A stretch of DNA of 64,000 nt from CBDDLJ01 sp965230635 (GTDB lineage Bacteria > Pseudomonadota > Gammaproteobacteria > UBA1113): positions 89,863 to 153,862 of the forward strand of contig CBDDLJ010000023.1 in NCBI GenBank assembly GCA_965230635.1, in the 5' to 3' direction. Of the stretch, positions 48,801 to 59,261 are shown piece after piece. Made by a program: the position numbers and the translations under genes. Below the pieces are notes generated by a model. That model saw only the letters and a list, made by a program, of their open reading frames with translations. It made no database searches and was not told the origin of the DNA. Within the stretch, counting starts at the first letter, position 1, and each line of letters opens with the position of its first letter.

Positions 48801-49845
48801 GATGGATACGGTATGGGCGTTACTTCGGGATGTGCAAATGAGTGGATATTTTCGCAGCACGCTGGCGAGAAAAGCCGTTGCGCATTGGTCACAAACTCCA
48901 GAATTGGTAGATGTGGTATGGGCGTTACTTCGGGATGAGAAGGTAAATGCCTCTGTTCGCTGCAAGCTGGCGAGAAGAGCCCTTGCACATTTTTCACAAA
49001 CCCCAGAATTGGTAGATGTGGTATGGGCGTTACTTCGGGATGAGAAGGTAAATGATTCTGTTCGCTGCAAGCTGGCAAGAAGCGTCGTTGCACATTTGCC
49101 ACCAATCCCACAATTGATGGATGCGGTATGGGCACTCCTTAGAGATGAGCAATTGTATAGAAGTTTTCGCTGCAAGCTGGCAAGAGGAGCCGTTGAGCAT
49201 TTGCCACCAACCCCAGAATTGGCAGATGTGGTATCGGCGCTCCTTCGGGATGAGAAGACGCTAAGTAGATATGTTCGCGGCAAGCTGGCGGAAAGCGCAG
49301 GTGCGCATTTGTCACAAACCCCAGAATGTCTGGATGCAGTATTGGCGTTACTTCGGGATGGGAAGGTAAGTAATCATGTTCGCGGCTATCTGGCGAGAAG
49401 CGCAGCTCAACAATTACCAAAGTGGCCAAATAAAGTCCAAGCCTTTCTAGACAGTTTATTTGTCAAAGACAGTGTTGGGGAGGACCTATCGCAGCGCGCT
49501 GATATCCCAGTGCATTTACTATTGCCTTTGTACAAAAAAACCCATAGTAAGGGTCGCCAGTATATTAGGAAGCAATTAGTAAAATATGGTGTATTAGTGT
49601 ATGAGCAAGCCGGCACTGTCCTAGTGACACAAGCAGGACAAACAGAAAAGTTAACATTACCGCCACCGCTTATCCAAAAAATCCAGAAAGATCTGCAATC
49701 TTACCGAATAAGTATTGACAATTCAGTAAGTACTCTTTCTAAGTTGAATTTATTTTCTAAATCAGTAATGAGTTTTTTTTCTTCACAACATACTGAAAAG
49801 CGCAGTAGCCAAACAAGCTGCAGTAATACTCATCGGGTTACGTAA
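45859..49845 (+). CDS. NLR-like NACHT NTPase with HEAT-like repeats, copy 1
   Basis: 1,328 residues. Residues 1-185 form an N-terminal domain without recognised family. The NACHT domain follows: Walker A G194AAGVGKTT202, Walker B LLLLDGLDE (Asp290, Asp293, Glu294), TTRPYAI, and the helical end FLHLSFQEFLAAKV near 540. Repeats of 35 residues (consensus RDExVxxYVRxxLAxSAVAHLSQTPELVDAVWALL written by its conserved positions R, V, R, LA, A, H, P, V) run from residue 675: 14 units and a cap, then a conserved tail of about 150 residues (VLVTQAGQTEKLTLPPPLI). No membrane segment or signal peptide. Bacterial NACHT proteins include anti-phage sensors and, in host-associated bacteria, possible effectors; which applies is unknown. 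Perfect AGGAGG precedes the ATG. Confidence 0.88.
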   Translation: MDNRSTKQPAANNAITSDMSSMVLNKTPEISTENLAGEKSPLTDMPCINIPFKSISASEQAQVNVSLTIKDSLNKTESQLSQAQPVSLDLLQRLQTQLTACYTETSFVNKRLFDTDYFSLGDYFVNLQMVVKADETNEVTQSNDDKYSHKPLRERDRLAGEKKAIVPSKLFQLSAYQDANGKSPASIDTVVVSGAAGVGKTTLVDYIAYQWALFKQSTGKEGLWSDFETVLIVRCRDLQPDPLGPGTQVKDIVELLRYACWGPLDIHLDEARQLLTTLKSAPESCLLLLDGLDELPVPKKTYWRNLLVQLFQLPFKKLVTTRPYAISNLQQWLSHDGLVEIQGFSDEDVPTFFKKHLGATERTNNFIKGIKRNPDLWAIVHIPINAYLLKIWWKTTCQQDKPVLLREMSVSHLYESLMVNVCRRYLAKIGELDENKLLDDEMVLEIPSIRCLLDTLGCWAFEGLKRDSVQLPISWLKGVQNSDESPTLLSANRLKQLNVPALKALGLLKQVGRAIEAQQIYEFLHLSFQEFLAAKVITVTLRQDKEKQKTHLTQVIHRYKYHPNFTLVWPSVAGLLSRYPAALNDFLSILVAGPKDWLGILEFDLLMRCLESSLPSSIDTNALGLRQQTLLRAVKRRIKRLNKLPQALQWTTINTLHMCPRLIRLNNDTVWAFLRDETVKDFVRGNLARSAVTHLSSTPEFVDAVSALLRDETVKGSVRGNLAINAVTHLSQTPELVGAVLASLRDETISGFLRSKLAIRIVAHLLQIPELVDALWAFLRDEKVSKYVRCDLTSSAVAHLSQTPEFVDAVWAFFRDEQVDRYVRGALASSTVAHWSQTPELVDTVLAFLRDVQMSGYVRCKLASSAAAHFSQTPELVGTVLAFLRDVQMSGYVRCKLASSAAAHFSQTPELVDAIWVFLRDEQVGIDVRCKLAEVAVAHLSQTPEFVDKLWAFLRDKTVSDYVRTTLGINAVAHLSQTQELMDTVWALLRDVQMSGYFRSTLARKAVAHWSQTPELVDVVWALLRDEKVNASVRCKLARRALAHFSQTPELVDVVWALLRDEKVNDSVRCKLARSVVAHLPPIPQLMDAVWALLRDEQLYRSFRCKLARGAVEHLPPTPELADVVSALLRDEKTLSRYVRGKLAESAGAHLSQTPECLDAVLALLRDGKVSNHVRGYLARSAAQQLPKWPNKVQAFLDSLFVKDSVGEDLSQRADIPVHLLLPLYKKTHSKGRQYIRKQLVKYGVLVYEQAGTVLVTQAGQTEKLTLPPPLIQKIQKDLQSYRISIDNSVSTLSKLNLFSKSVMSFFSSQHTEKRSSQTSCSNTHRVT
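47881..49353 (+). repeat. 105-bp coding repeat array of copy 1 (14 units)
   Basis: Fourteen units of 105 bp (the last is 108 bp). Units 6 and 7 (from 48406 and 48511) share about 83 identical bases, a recent internal duplication. The other units are diverged. Confidence 0.9.
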
Positions 49846-50359
49846 TTATTTCGCTTCTTAAAATTGACTAAACATCAATTAAAATATGTGAAATAATTGT
49901 TGCTGAATACCATTAAATGCTAAAGAGGTTGTTAACATATTAAACTCCATTGATAACGATCAGAGCAGTATGATCCCATTTAAAAAATTTTCAATAGGCT
50001 ATTTCGAAAAAATAAGATGGGCTAAAAGCTATTTCTTTAAAAATATCGAGATTTATCGATACCTTACTACGAAATGTCATTAAAATGTACGGATCTCTAA
50101 GAGGTCAATTTGCATGTTACTAACAAACAAATCTAAAGCAAGATGATAAATGCTTTGGGATATGTTATTATTCTTAGCCAAACTAGCGATCTCAAACAGG
50201 ATCAATCAATAGGGTTGTATAAATAAAACACTTGGGCGCCTTAAGTTAAAAAATAAAACATTATTTTGTTGATGGTCAGCGATACAGTTTATTAATATCA
50301 TCCGTATCGGAATATTGTGATGAGCCAATTTTTGTGATGATATTGCAACAGGAGGTCTT
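49846..50359 (+). repeat. Repeated intergenic segment between copies 1 and 2
   Basis: About 510 bases, nearly identical to the segments at 54554, 58747 and 63345. Contains the inverted repeat CGATAC (50280-50285) / GTATCG (50304-50309) and AGGAGG before the next ATG. No T-tract terminator is visible, so transcription may run on to the next copy. Confidence 0.8.
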
Positions 50360-53300
50360 ATGGATAACCGTTCTACTAAGCAACCGGCAGCAAATAATGC
50401 AATCACCTCAGACATGTCATCAATAGCCCTTAATAAAACACCTGAAATATCAACTGAAAACCTAGCCGGAGAAAAATCTCCCCTAACTGACATGCCTTGC
50501 ATTAACATACCTTTTAAAAGTATTTCTGCTTCGGAGCAAGCGCAGGTCAATGTGAGCCTAACCATTAACGATAGTCTTAATAAAACTGAAAGTCAGCTAT
50601 CTCAAACGCAGCCTGTTTTCCCTGATTTACTGCAACGCTTGCAAACACAATTAACAGCCTGCTATACCGAGACAAGCTTTGTGAACAAGCGCTTATTTGA
50701 TACAGATTACTTTTCGCTAGCGGATTATTTTGTCAATCTTCAGATGGTGGTGACAGCTGATAAGACAAATGAAGTAACGCAAAGCGATGACGATAAACGC
50801 TCTCACAAACCGTTACGAGCGCGCGACAGACTGGCCGGTGAAAAAAAAGCTATTGTACCGAGTAAATTGTTTCAACCCTCAGCCTATCAAGATGCCAATG
50901 GCAAGTCACCAGCATCTATCGATACGGTTGTGGTACCCGGGGCGGCAGGTGTAGGGAAGACGACCTTAATGGATTATATTGCTTACCAATGGGCGCTTTT
51001 CAAACAAGGCGCGGGCGAAGAAGGGTTGTGGTCAGATTTTGAGGCGGTGCTTATTGTCCGGTGCCGTGATTTGCAACCTAAGGCATTGGGGCCAGGCACA
51101 CAAGTGAAGGATATAGTCGAACTATTACGCTATGCGTGTTGGGGTCCGTTAGATATTCACTTAGATGAAGCAAGGCAATTACTGACCACGTTGAAAAGCG
51201 CACCGGAGTCCTGTTTGCTTTTATTGGATGGGTTGGATGAACTGCCAGTACCTAAAAAGACGTATTGGCGTAACTTGCTGGTGCAATTATTTCAGTTACC
51301 GTTTAAGAAGTTGGTGACGACAAGGCCTTATGCGATAGGCAATTTACAGCAATGGCTAAGCCATAACGGGTTGGTGGAAATCCAAGGTTTTTCCGATAAG
51401 AATGTGAAGACGTTTTTTAAGAAGCATTTGGGAGCGACTGAGCGTACCAATAATTTTATTAAAGACATAAAGCAGAATCCAGACCTTTGGGCGATAGTGC
51501 ATATCCCGATTAATGCGTATTTACTCAAAATCTGGTGGGAAACCACCTGTCAACAGGATAAGCCAGTACTGCTGAGTGAGATGTCAGTGAGTAATTTGTA
51601 TAGATCGCTGATGGTGAATGTGTGCCGGCGCTATCTCGCTAAAATAGGTGAATTGGATGAAAATAAGTTATTAGATGATGAAATGGTATTAGAAGTCCCC
51701 AGTATCCGTTGTTTATTGGACACGTTAGGGTGTTGGGCCTTTGAGGGGTTACGGCAGGATACCGCGCAACTACCCATCAGTTGGTTAAAAGGTGTTCAAG
51801 ATAATGATGAAAGCCCCACATTATTATCGACGAATCGGTTAAAGCAACTCAATATGCCAACGTTGAAAGCATTAGGCTTATTAAAGCAAGTCGGGCATGC
51901 AATAAGAGAACAACAGAGGTATGAATTTCTCCATTTATCGTTTCAAGAATTTTTAGCGGCAAACGTGATAGCCGTGATGTTGAGACAAAGCGTAGAGAAG
52001 AAAAAAACACACTTAACGCAAATTATTCATAGGTATAAATATCATTCCAACTTCACCTTAGTATGGCCATCGGTAGCCGGATTGTTGAGGCGATATCCGG
52101 CAGCATTGAATGATTTTCTGTCGATTTTAGTAGCAGGCCCCAAAGGCTGGGTTGGTTTTGTTGAGTTTGATTTAATGGTGCGTTGCTTGGAGTCAAGCTT
52201 GTCCTCTAGTACCGACACAAAGGCACTAGGCTTACGACAGCAGACCTTGTTGCGAGCAGTTAAACAACGCATAAAGCGGTTTAACGAGCTGCCAGAAGAA
52301 TGGCAGTCGACTACAATAGATACCTTGTCCACGTGTCCTAGGCTCATTCGCTTGAATGCCGATACAGTATGGGCGTTCCTTCGGAATGAGACGGTAAGTA
52401 ATTATTTTCGCGGCAAGCTGGCGAGCAGCGCTGTTGCGAATTTGTCACCAATTCCAGAATGTGTGGATCTGGTCTTGGCGTTACTTCGGGACGAGACAGT
52501 AAATAAATATGTTCGCGTCGAGCTGGCAAGCAGCGCCATTGTGCATTTGTCACAAACCCCAGAATTGGTAGATGCGATATCGGCACTCCTTCGGGATGAG
52601 ACGGTAAGTGGTTATGTTCGCGGCACGCTGGCGAAAAATGCCATTGCGCATTTGTCACCAAACCCAGAATTTGTGGATGTGGTATTGGTGTTACTTCGGG
52701 ATGAGACGGTAAAGGGTTATGTTCGCTGCGACCTAGCGAGAAGCGCTGTTATACATTTGTCACAAACACCAGAATTTGTGGATGTGGTATTGGCGTTACT
52801 TCGGGATGGGACGGTAGGTAAGCATACTCGTGGCAAGTTTGCGAGCAGCGCTGTTGCGCATTTGCCACAAACACCAGAATTTGTGGATGTGGTATTGGCG
52901 TTACTTCGGGATGAGACGGTAGGGAATTATGAGCGCAGCAAGCTGGCGAAAAACGCCATTGCGCATTTGTCACCAAACCCAGAATTGGTGGATGTGGTAT
53001 TGGCGTTACTTCGGGATGAGACAGTAAATGATTATGTTCGCTGCGACCTAGCAGGAAGCGCTGCTGCACATTTGTCACAAACACCAGAATTTGTGGATGT
53101 GGTATTGACGTTCCTTGGGGATGAGACAGTAAATGATTATGTTCGCAGCACGCTGGCGTGCAGCGCTGCTGCACATTTGTTACAAGCCCCAGAATTTGCG
53201 AATGAGATATTGGCGTTCCTTAGAGATGAGACGGTAAATGATTATGTTCGCAGCACGCTAGCGAACAGCGCTGCTGCACATTTGTTACAAACCCCAGAAT

Positions 53301-54553
53301 TTGCGAATGAGGTATTGGCGTTCCTTGGAGATGAGACGGTAAATGATTATGTTCGCAGCACGCTGGCGAGCAGCGCTGCTGCACATTTGTTACAAACCCC
53401 AGAGTTTGTGAATGAGCTATTGGCGTTCCTTCGGGATGAGACGGTAAATGATTATATTCGCAGCACGCTGGCGAGCAGCACTGCTGCACATTTGTCACAA
53501 ACTCCAGAGTTTGCGGATCTGGTATTGGCGTTCCTTCGGGATGAGACGGTAAGAGTTTCTGTTCGCATCGAGCTGGCAAAAGGCGCTGTTGTGCATTTGT
53601 CACAAACCCCAGAATTTTCAGATAAGGTATTGGCGTTCTTTCGGAATGAAACGATAGGAGATTTTGCTCGCTGCAATCTAGCGATAAGCGCCATTGCGCA
53701 TTTGTCACAAACCCCAGAATTGGTGGGTGCAATATTAGTGTTCCTTCGGGATGAGACGGTAAAGGATTCTGTTCGTATCGAGCTAGCGAGCAGCGCCGTT
53801 GCACATTTGTCACAAACCCCAGAGTTCGTGGATGCGGTATGGGCGTTACTTCGGGATGAGACAGTAAGGGATTCTGTTCGCGGCAATCTGGCGAGCAGAG
53901 CTGTTGCGCATTTGTTACAAACCCCAAAATTTGTGGATGCGGTATGTGTGTTCTTTCAGGATGAGACGGTAAGTAAGTATGTTCGCGGCTCGCTGGCGAT
54001 AAGCGCCGTTGCGCATTTGTCACAAACTCCAGAATTTGTGGATGCGGTATGGGTGTTCCTCCGGGATGAGACAGTAAGCAGGCATATTCGCGGTCGGTTG
54101 ATGAAAAAAGCAATTCAACTATTACCCAAACGATCAAATAAAGTCCAAGCCTTTCTAGACAGTTCATTTGTCAAAGGCAGTGATTGGGATGTTCTATCAC
54201 AGTACGCCGATATCCCAGTGCATTTACTATTGCCTTTGTATAATAAAACCCGTTATGGGGGTCGCTATTATATTAGGAAGCAATTATTAATACATGATGT
54301 ATTAGTGTATGAGCAAGCCGGCACCGTGCTGGTGACGCAAGCAGGACAAACAGAAAAATTAACATTACCGCCACCGCTTATCCAACAAATCCAGAAAGAT
54401 CTGCAAGCTTACCGAATAAATATTGACGATTCAGTCAGCACTCTTTCTAAGTTAAATTTATTTTTTAAGTCAGCAATAAGTTTTTTTTCCTCACAACATA
54501 CTGAAAAGCGCAGTAGCCAAACAAGCTGCAATAATACTCATCGAGTTACGTAA
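50360..54553 (+). CDS. NLR-like NACHT NTPase with HEAT-like repeats, copy 2
   Basis: 1,397 residues, intact. The first 674 residues align with copy 1 without gaps and with few changes (Walker A GAAGVGKTT, Walker B LLDGLDE, FLHLSFQEFLAA). The repeat array from residue 675 has 16 units and a cap, so the protein is longer by two units; units 7-11 share the signature DETVNDYVRSTLA and look like a recent expansion. Tail as in copy 1. Many repeat positions differ from copy 1, mostly at helix-surface positions. Same promoterless-looking but conserved upstream segment and the same ribosome site. Confidence 0.88.
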   Translation: MDNRSTKQPAANNAITSDMSSIALNKTPEISTENLAGEKSPLTDMPCINIPFKSISASEQAQVNVSLTINDSLNKTESQLSQTQPVFPDLLQRLQTQLTACYTETSFVNKRLFDTDYFSLADYFVNLQMVVTADKTNEVTQSDDDKRSHKPLRARDRLAGEKKAIVPSKLFQPSAYQDANGKSPASIDTVVVPGAAGVGKTTLMDYIAYQWALFKQGAGEEGLWSDFEAVLIVRCRDLQPKALGPGTQVKDIVELLRYACWGPLDIHLDEARQLLTTLKSAPESCLLLLDGLDELPVPKKTYWRNLLVQLFQLPFKKLVTTRPYAIGNLQQWLSHNGLVEIQGFSDKNVKTFFKKHLGATERTNNFIKDIKQNPDLWAIVHIPINAYLLKIWWETTCQQDKPVLLSEMSVSNLYRSLMVNVCRRYLAKIGELDENKLLDDEMVLEVPSIRCLLDTLGCWAFEGLRQDTAQLPISWLKGVQDNDESPTLLSTNRLKQLNMPTLKALGLLKQVGHAIREQQRYEFLHLSFQEFLAANVIAVMLRQSVEKKKTHLTQIIHRYKYHSNFTLVWPSVAGLLRRYPAALNDFLSILVAGPKGWVGFVEFDLMVRCLESSLSSSTDTKALGLRQQTLLRAVKQRIKRFNELPEEWQSTTIDTLSTCPRLIRLNADTVWAFLRNETVSNYFRGKLASSAVANLSPIPECVDLVLALLRDETVNKYVRVELASSAIVHLSQTPELVDAISALLRDETVSGYVRGTLAKNAIAHLSPNPEFVDVVLVLLRDETVKGYVRCDLARSAVIHLSQTPEFVDVVLALLRDGTVGKHTRGKFASSAVAHLPQTPEFVDVVLALLRDETVGNYERSKLAKNAIAHLSPNPELVDVVLALLRDETVNDYVRCDLAGSAAAHLSQTPEFVDVVLTFLGDETVNDYVRSTLACSAAAHLLQAPEFANEILAFLRDETVNDYVRSTLANSAAAHLLQTPEFANEVLAFLGDETVNDYVRSTLASSAAAHLLQTPEFVNELLAFLRDETVNDYIRSTLASSTAAHLSQTPEFADLVLAFLRDETVRVSVRIELAKGAVVHLSQTPEFSDKVLAFFRNETIGDFARCNLAISAIAHLSQTPELVGAILVFLRDETVKDSVRIELASSAVAHLSQTPEFVDAVWALLRDETVRDSVRGNLASRAVAHLLQTPKFVDAVCVFFQDETVSKYVRGSLAISAVAHLSQTPEFVDAVWVFLRDETVSRHIRGRLMKKAIQLLPKRSNKVQAFLDSSFVKGSDWDVLSQYADIPVHLLLPLYNKTRYGGRYYIRKQLLIHDVLVYEQAGTVLVTQAGQTEKLTLPPPLIQQIQKDLQAYRINIDDSVSTLSKLNLFFKSAISFFSSQHTEKRSSQTSCNNTHRVT
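52382..54061 (+). repeat. 105-bp coding repeat array of copy 2 (16 units)
   Basis: Sixteen units of exactly 105 bp. Units 8-11 (from 53117) are close copies of each other, suggesting unequal crossing-over. Confidence 0.9.
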
Positions 54554-55076
54554 TTATTTCGCTTTTTAAAATTGACTAAACATCAATTAAAATATGTGAA
54601 ATATGTGAAATAATTGTTGCTGAATACCATTAAATGCTAAAGAGGTTGTTAACATATTAAACCCCATTGATAACGATCAGAGCAGTATGATCCCATTTAA
54701 AAAATTTTCAATAGGCTGTTTCGAAAAAATAAGATGGGCTAAAAGCTATTTCTTTAAAAATATCGAGATTTATCGCTACCTTACTACGAAATGTCGTTAA
54801 AATGTACGGATCTCTAAGGGGTCAACTTGCATGTTACTAACAAACAAATCTAAAGCAAGATGATAAATGCTTTGGGATATGTTATTATTCTTAGCCAAAT
54901 TAGGGAGTTCAAACAGGAACAATCAATAGGGTTGTATAAATAAAACACTTGGGCGCCTTAAGTTAAAAAATAAAACATTATTTTGTTGATGGTCAGTGAT
55001 ACAATTTACTAATATCATCCGTATCGGAATATTGTGATGAGCCAATTTTTGTGATTATATTGCAACAGGAGGTCTT
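54554..55076 (+). repeat. Repeated intergenic segment between copies 2 and 3
   Basis: Same segment with a 10-base duplication of ATATGTGAAA near 54595. The inverted repeat is TGATAC (54997) / GTATCG (55021-55026), so one arm has lost a base pair. AGGAGG before the ATG. Confidence 0.75.
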
Positions 55077-58000
55077 ATGGATAGCCATTCTACTACACAA
55101 CCGACAGCAGATAATGCTATCACCTCAGACATGTCATCAATGGTTCTTAATAAAACACCTGAAATATCAACTGAAAATCTAGCCGGAGAAAAATCTCCGC
55201 TAACTGACATGCCTTGCATTAACATACCTTTTAAAAGTATTTCTGCTTCCGAGCAAGCGCAGATCAATGTGAGCCTAACAATTAAGGATAGTCTTAATAA
55301 AACTGAAAGTCAGCTATCTCAAGCGCAGCCTGTTTCCCCTGATTTACTGCAACGCTTGCAAACACAATTAACAGCCTGCTATACCGAGATAAGCTTTGTG
55401 AACAAGCGCTTATTTGATACAGATTACTTTTCGCTAGCAGATTATTTTGTCAATCTTCAGATGGTGGTGAAAGCTGATGAGACAAATGAAGTAACGCAAA
55501 GCAATGACGATAAACATTCTCACAAACCGTTACGAGAGCGCGATAGACTGGCCGGTGAAAAAAAAGCTATTGTACCGAGTAGATTGTTTCAACCCTCAGA
55601 CTATCAAGATGACAATGGCAAGTCACCAGCATCTATTGATACGGTTGTGGTATCCGGTGCTGCGGGTGTAGGGAAGACAACCTTGGTGGATTATATTGCT
55701 TACCAATGGGCGCTGTTCAGACAAGGCGCGGGCAAAGAAGGATTGTGGTCAGATTTTGAGACGGTGCTTATTGTCCGGTGTCGTGATTTACAACCTGATC
55801 CATTGGGGCCAGGCACACAAGTGAAGGATATAGTCGAACTATTACGCTATGCGTGTTGGGGTCTGTTAGATATTCACTTAGATGAGGCAAGGCAATTACT
55901 GACCACGTTGAAAAGCGCACCGGAGTCCTGTTTGCTTTTATTGGATGGATTGGATGAACTGCCAGTACCTAAAAAGACGTATTGGTGCAACTTGCTAGTG
56001 CAATTATTTCAGTTACCGTTTAAGAAGTTGGTGACGACAAGGCCTTATACGATAGGCAATTTAAAGCAATGGCTAAGCCATGACGGGCTGGTGGAAATCC
56101 AAGGCTTTTCCGATAAGAATGTGACGACGTTTTTTAAGAAGCATTTGGGGGCCACTGAGCGTACAAACAATTTTATTAAAGACATAAAACAGAATCCAGA
56201 CCTTTGGGCGATAGTGCATATCCCGATTAACGCGTATTTATTCAAAATCTGGTGTAAAACCACCTGTCAACACGATAAGCCGATACTGCTGAGTGAGATG
56301 TCAGTGAGTAATTTGTATGAGTCGTTGATGGTGAATGTGTGCCGACGCTATCTCGCTAAAATAGGTGAATTAGATGAAAATAGGTTATTAGATGATGAGA
56401 TGGTATTAGAAGTCCCCAGTATCCGTTGTTTATTGGACACATTAGGGTGTTGGGCCTTTGAAGGGTTAAAGCGGGATACCGTGCAACTACCCATCAGTTG
56501 GTTAAAAGGCGTTCAGAACAGTGATGAAAGCCCCACATTATTATCGGCAAATCGACTAAAGCAACTCAATGTGCCAGCGTTGAAAGCATTAGGTTTATTG
56601 AAGCAAGTCGGGCGCGCAATAGAAGCACAACAAATATATGAATTTCTCCATTTATCGTTTCAAGAATTTTTAGTAGCAAATGTGATAGCAGTGACGTTGA
56701 GGCAAAGCGCAAAGGAAAAAAAAACACGCTTAATGCAAGTCATTCATAGGTATAAATATCATCCCAATTTCACCCTAGTATGGCCATCGGTAGCCGGTTT
56801 GTTGAGTCGATATCCGGCAGCATTAAATGATTTTCTGTCGATTCTAATAGCAGGTCCCAAAGACTGGGTTGGTATTGCTGAATTTGGTTTGCTGATGCGT
56901 TGTTTGACATCAAGCTTGCTCTCTAGTACCGACACAAATGCACTAGGCTTACGACAGCAAACCTTGTTGCGGGCAGTTAAACAACGTATACAGCGGTTTA
57001 GCAAGCTGCCAGAAGCATGGCAGTGGGCTACAGTAGATGCCTTGTCCATGTATCCTAGGCTCATTTACTTGAATCCCGATATGGTATGGGCGCTCCTTCG
57101 GGATGAGACGGTAAGTAAGTATGTTCGCGGCGCGCTGGTGAAAAGCATCGTTGCGCATTTGTCACCAACCCCAAAATGTGTGGATGCAGTATGGGCGTTC
57201 CTTCGGGATAGCCAAGTGAATGGAGTTGTTCGCGGCGCACTGGCGAGCAGCGCCGTTGCGCATTGGTCACAAACCCCAGAATTTGTGGATGCGGTATGGG
57301 CGTTCCTTCGGGATAACCGAGTGAATGGATATGTTCGCGGCAAGCTGGCGATAAGCACTGTTATGCATTTGTCACCAACCCGAGAATTGGTGGATGCGGT
57401 ATGGGCGCTCCTTCGGGATGAGGCGGTAAGAAATGAAGTTCGCGACGCGCTGGCGAAAAGCGCCATTGCACATTTATCACAAACCCCAGAATTTGTGGAT
57501 GCGGTATGGGCGTTCCTTCGGGATGAGACGGTAAGCAAGTATGTTCGCAGCGATCTGGCGAGCAGCGCCGTTGCACATTTGCCACAAACCCCAGAATTGA
57601 TGGATGCGGTATGGGCGTTACTTCGGAATGAGCAAATAGATGGATATGTTCGCAGCGATCTGGCGAGCAGCGCCGTTGCACATTTGCCACAAACCCCAGA
57701 ATTGATGGATGCGGTATGGGTGTTACTTCGGAATGAGACGGTAGTAGATTATGTTCGCGGCCATTTGGCGAGAAGCGTCGTTGCGCATTTATCACAAACT
57801 CCAGAATTGGTGAATGCGGTATTGGCGTTCCTTCGGGATGAGCAAATAGATGGATACGTTCGCGGTGATCTGGCGAGCAGCGCCGTTGCGCATTTGTCAC
57901 AAACCCCAGAATTGGTGGATGCGGTATTGGCGTTCCTTCGGAATGAGCAAATGAGTGAATATGTTCGCGGCAAGCTGGCGAAAAGCGCCATTGCGCATTT

Positions 58001-58746
58001 GTCACAAACCTCAGAATTGGTGGATGCGGTATTGGCATTCCTTCGGGATGAGCAAATAGATGGATATGTTCGCGGCAAGCTGGCGAGCAGCGCCGTTGCG
58101 CATTTGTCACAAACTCCAGAATTGGTGGATGCGGTATGGGCGTTACTTAGGGATAAGACAGTAAGTGATGATGCTCGCTGCGACCTAGCGGAAAGCGCTG
58201 TTGCGCATTTGTCACCAACCTCAGAATTAGTGGATGCAGTATTGGTGTTACTTCGGGATGAGGCGGTAAGTGATTATGCTCGCTGCGCGCTGGCGGAAAG
58301 CGCAATTCAACAACTGCCCAAGTGGCCAAATAAAGCTCAAGCCTTTCTAGACAGTTTATTTGTCAAAGACAGTGTTGGGTATGACTTATCACAGCGCGTC
58401 GATATCCCAGTGCATTTACTACTGCCTTTGTATAAGAAAACCCATGATAAGGGTTCGCCAGTATATTAAAGAGCAATTAATAGAAAATCGTGTATTAATG
58501 TATAAGCAAGCCGGCACTGTGCTGGTGACGCAAGCAGGACAAACAGAAAAATTAACATTACCGCCACCGCTTATCCAAAAAATCCAGAAAGATCTGCAAC
58601 CTTACCGAATAAATATTGACAATTCAGTAAGCACTCTTTCTAAGTTGAATTTATTTTCTAAGCCAGTAACGAGTTTTTTTTCTTCACAACATACTGAAAA
58701 GCGCAGTGGGCAAACAAGCTGCAACAATACTCATTGGATTACGTAA
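55077..58746 (+). pseudogene. NLR-like NACHT protein, copy 3, frameshifted near the C-terminus
   Basis: Residues 1-674 align with copies 1 and 2; the opening differs (MDSHSTTQPTADN instead of MDNRSTKQPAANN) and is shared with copy 5. The array has 11 units and a cap. An extra T at about 58454 (GGGTTCGCC where other copies have GGGTCGCC) shifts the frame and stops the protein at 58469, 1,130 residues. The next frame continues the normal tail to 58746. Removing the T gives 1,222 residues, exactly 3 units and 1 residue shorter than copy 1. It may still make a protein lacking the last 92 residues. Confidence 0.85.
57099..58253 (+). repeat. 105-bp coding repeat array of copy 3 (11 units)
   Basis: Eleven units of 105 bp. 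Units 5 and 6 are near-identical over SDLASSAVAHLPQTPELMDA, and units 8 and 10 are also close. Confidence 0.9.
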
Positions 58747-59261
58747 TTATTTCGCTTCTTAAAATTGACTAAATATCAATTAAAATATATAAAATAATTG
58801 TTGCTGAATACCATTAAATGCTAAAGAGATTGTTAACATATTAAACTCCATTGATAGCGATCAGAACAGCATGATCCCATTTAAAAAATTTTCAATAGAC
58901 TGTTTTGAAAAAATAAGATGGGCTAAAAGCTATTTCTTTAAAAATATCGAGATTTATCGATACCTTACTACGAAATGTCGTTAAAATGTGCGGATCTCTA
59001 AGGGGTCAATTTGCATGTTACTAACAAACAAATCTAAAGCAAGATGATAAATGCTTTGGGATATGTTATTATTCTTAGCCAAATTAGGAAGCTCAAACAG
59101 GAACAATCAATAGGGTTGTATAAATAAAAACACTTGGGCGCCTTAAGTTAAAAAATAAAACATTATTTTGTTGATGATCAGCGATACAGTTTACTAATAT
59201 CATCCGTATCGGAATATTGTGATGAGCCAATTTTTGTGATTATATTGCAACAGGAGGTCTT
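58747..59261 (+). repeat. Repeated intergenic segment between copies 3 and 4
   Basis: Same segment, with CGATAC (59182-59187) and GTATCG (59206-59211) and AGGAGG before the ATG. Confidence 0.8.

Noticed and set aside
47541..49283. Long reverse-strand frames (up to 369 codons) in copy 1, and similar ones in copies 2 to 4
   Set aside because: The 105-bp period is a multiple of three, so any stop-free antisense unit extends into a long open frame. The frames have no ribosome sites and their translation is a mirror of the sense repeats.
47881..49353. Regular repeats resembling a CRISPR or minisatellite array
   Set aside because: The period is 105 bp without distinct spacers, and the whole stretch is one open frame encoding helical repeats.
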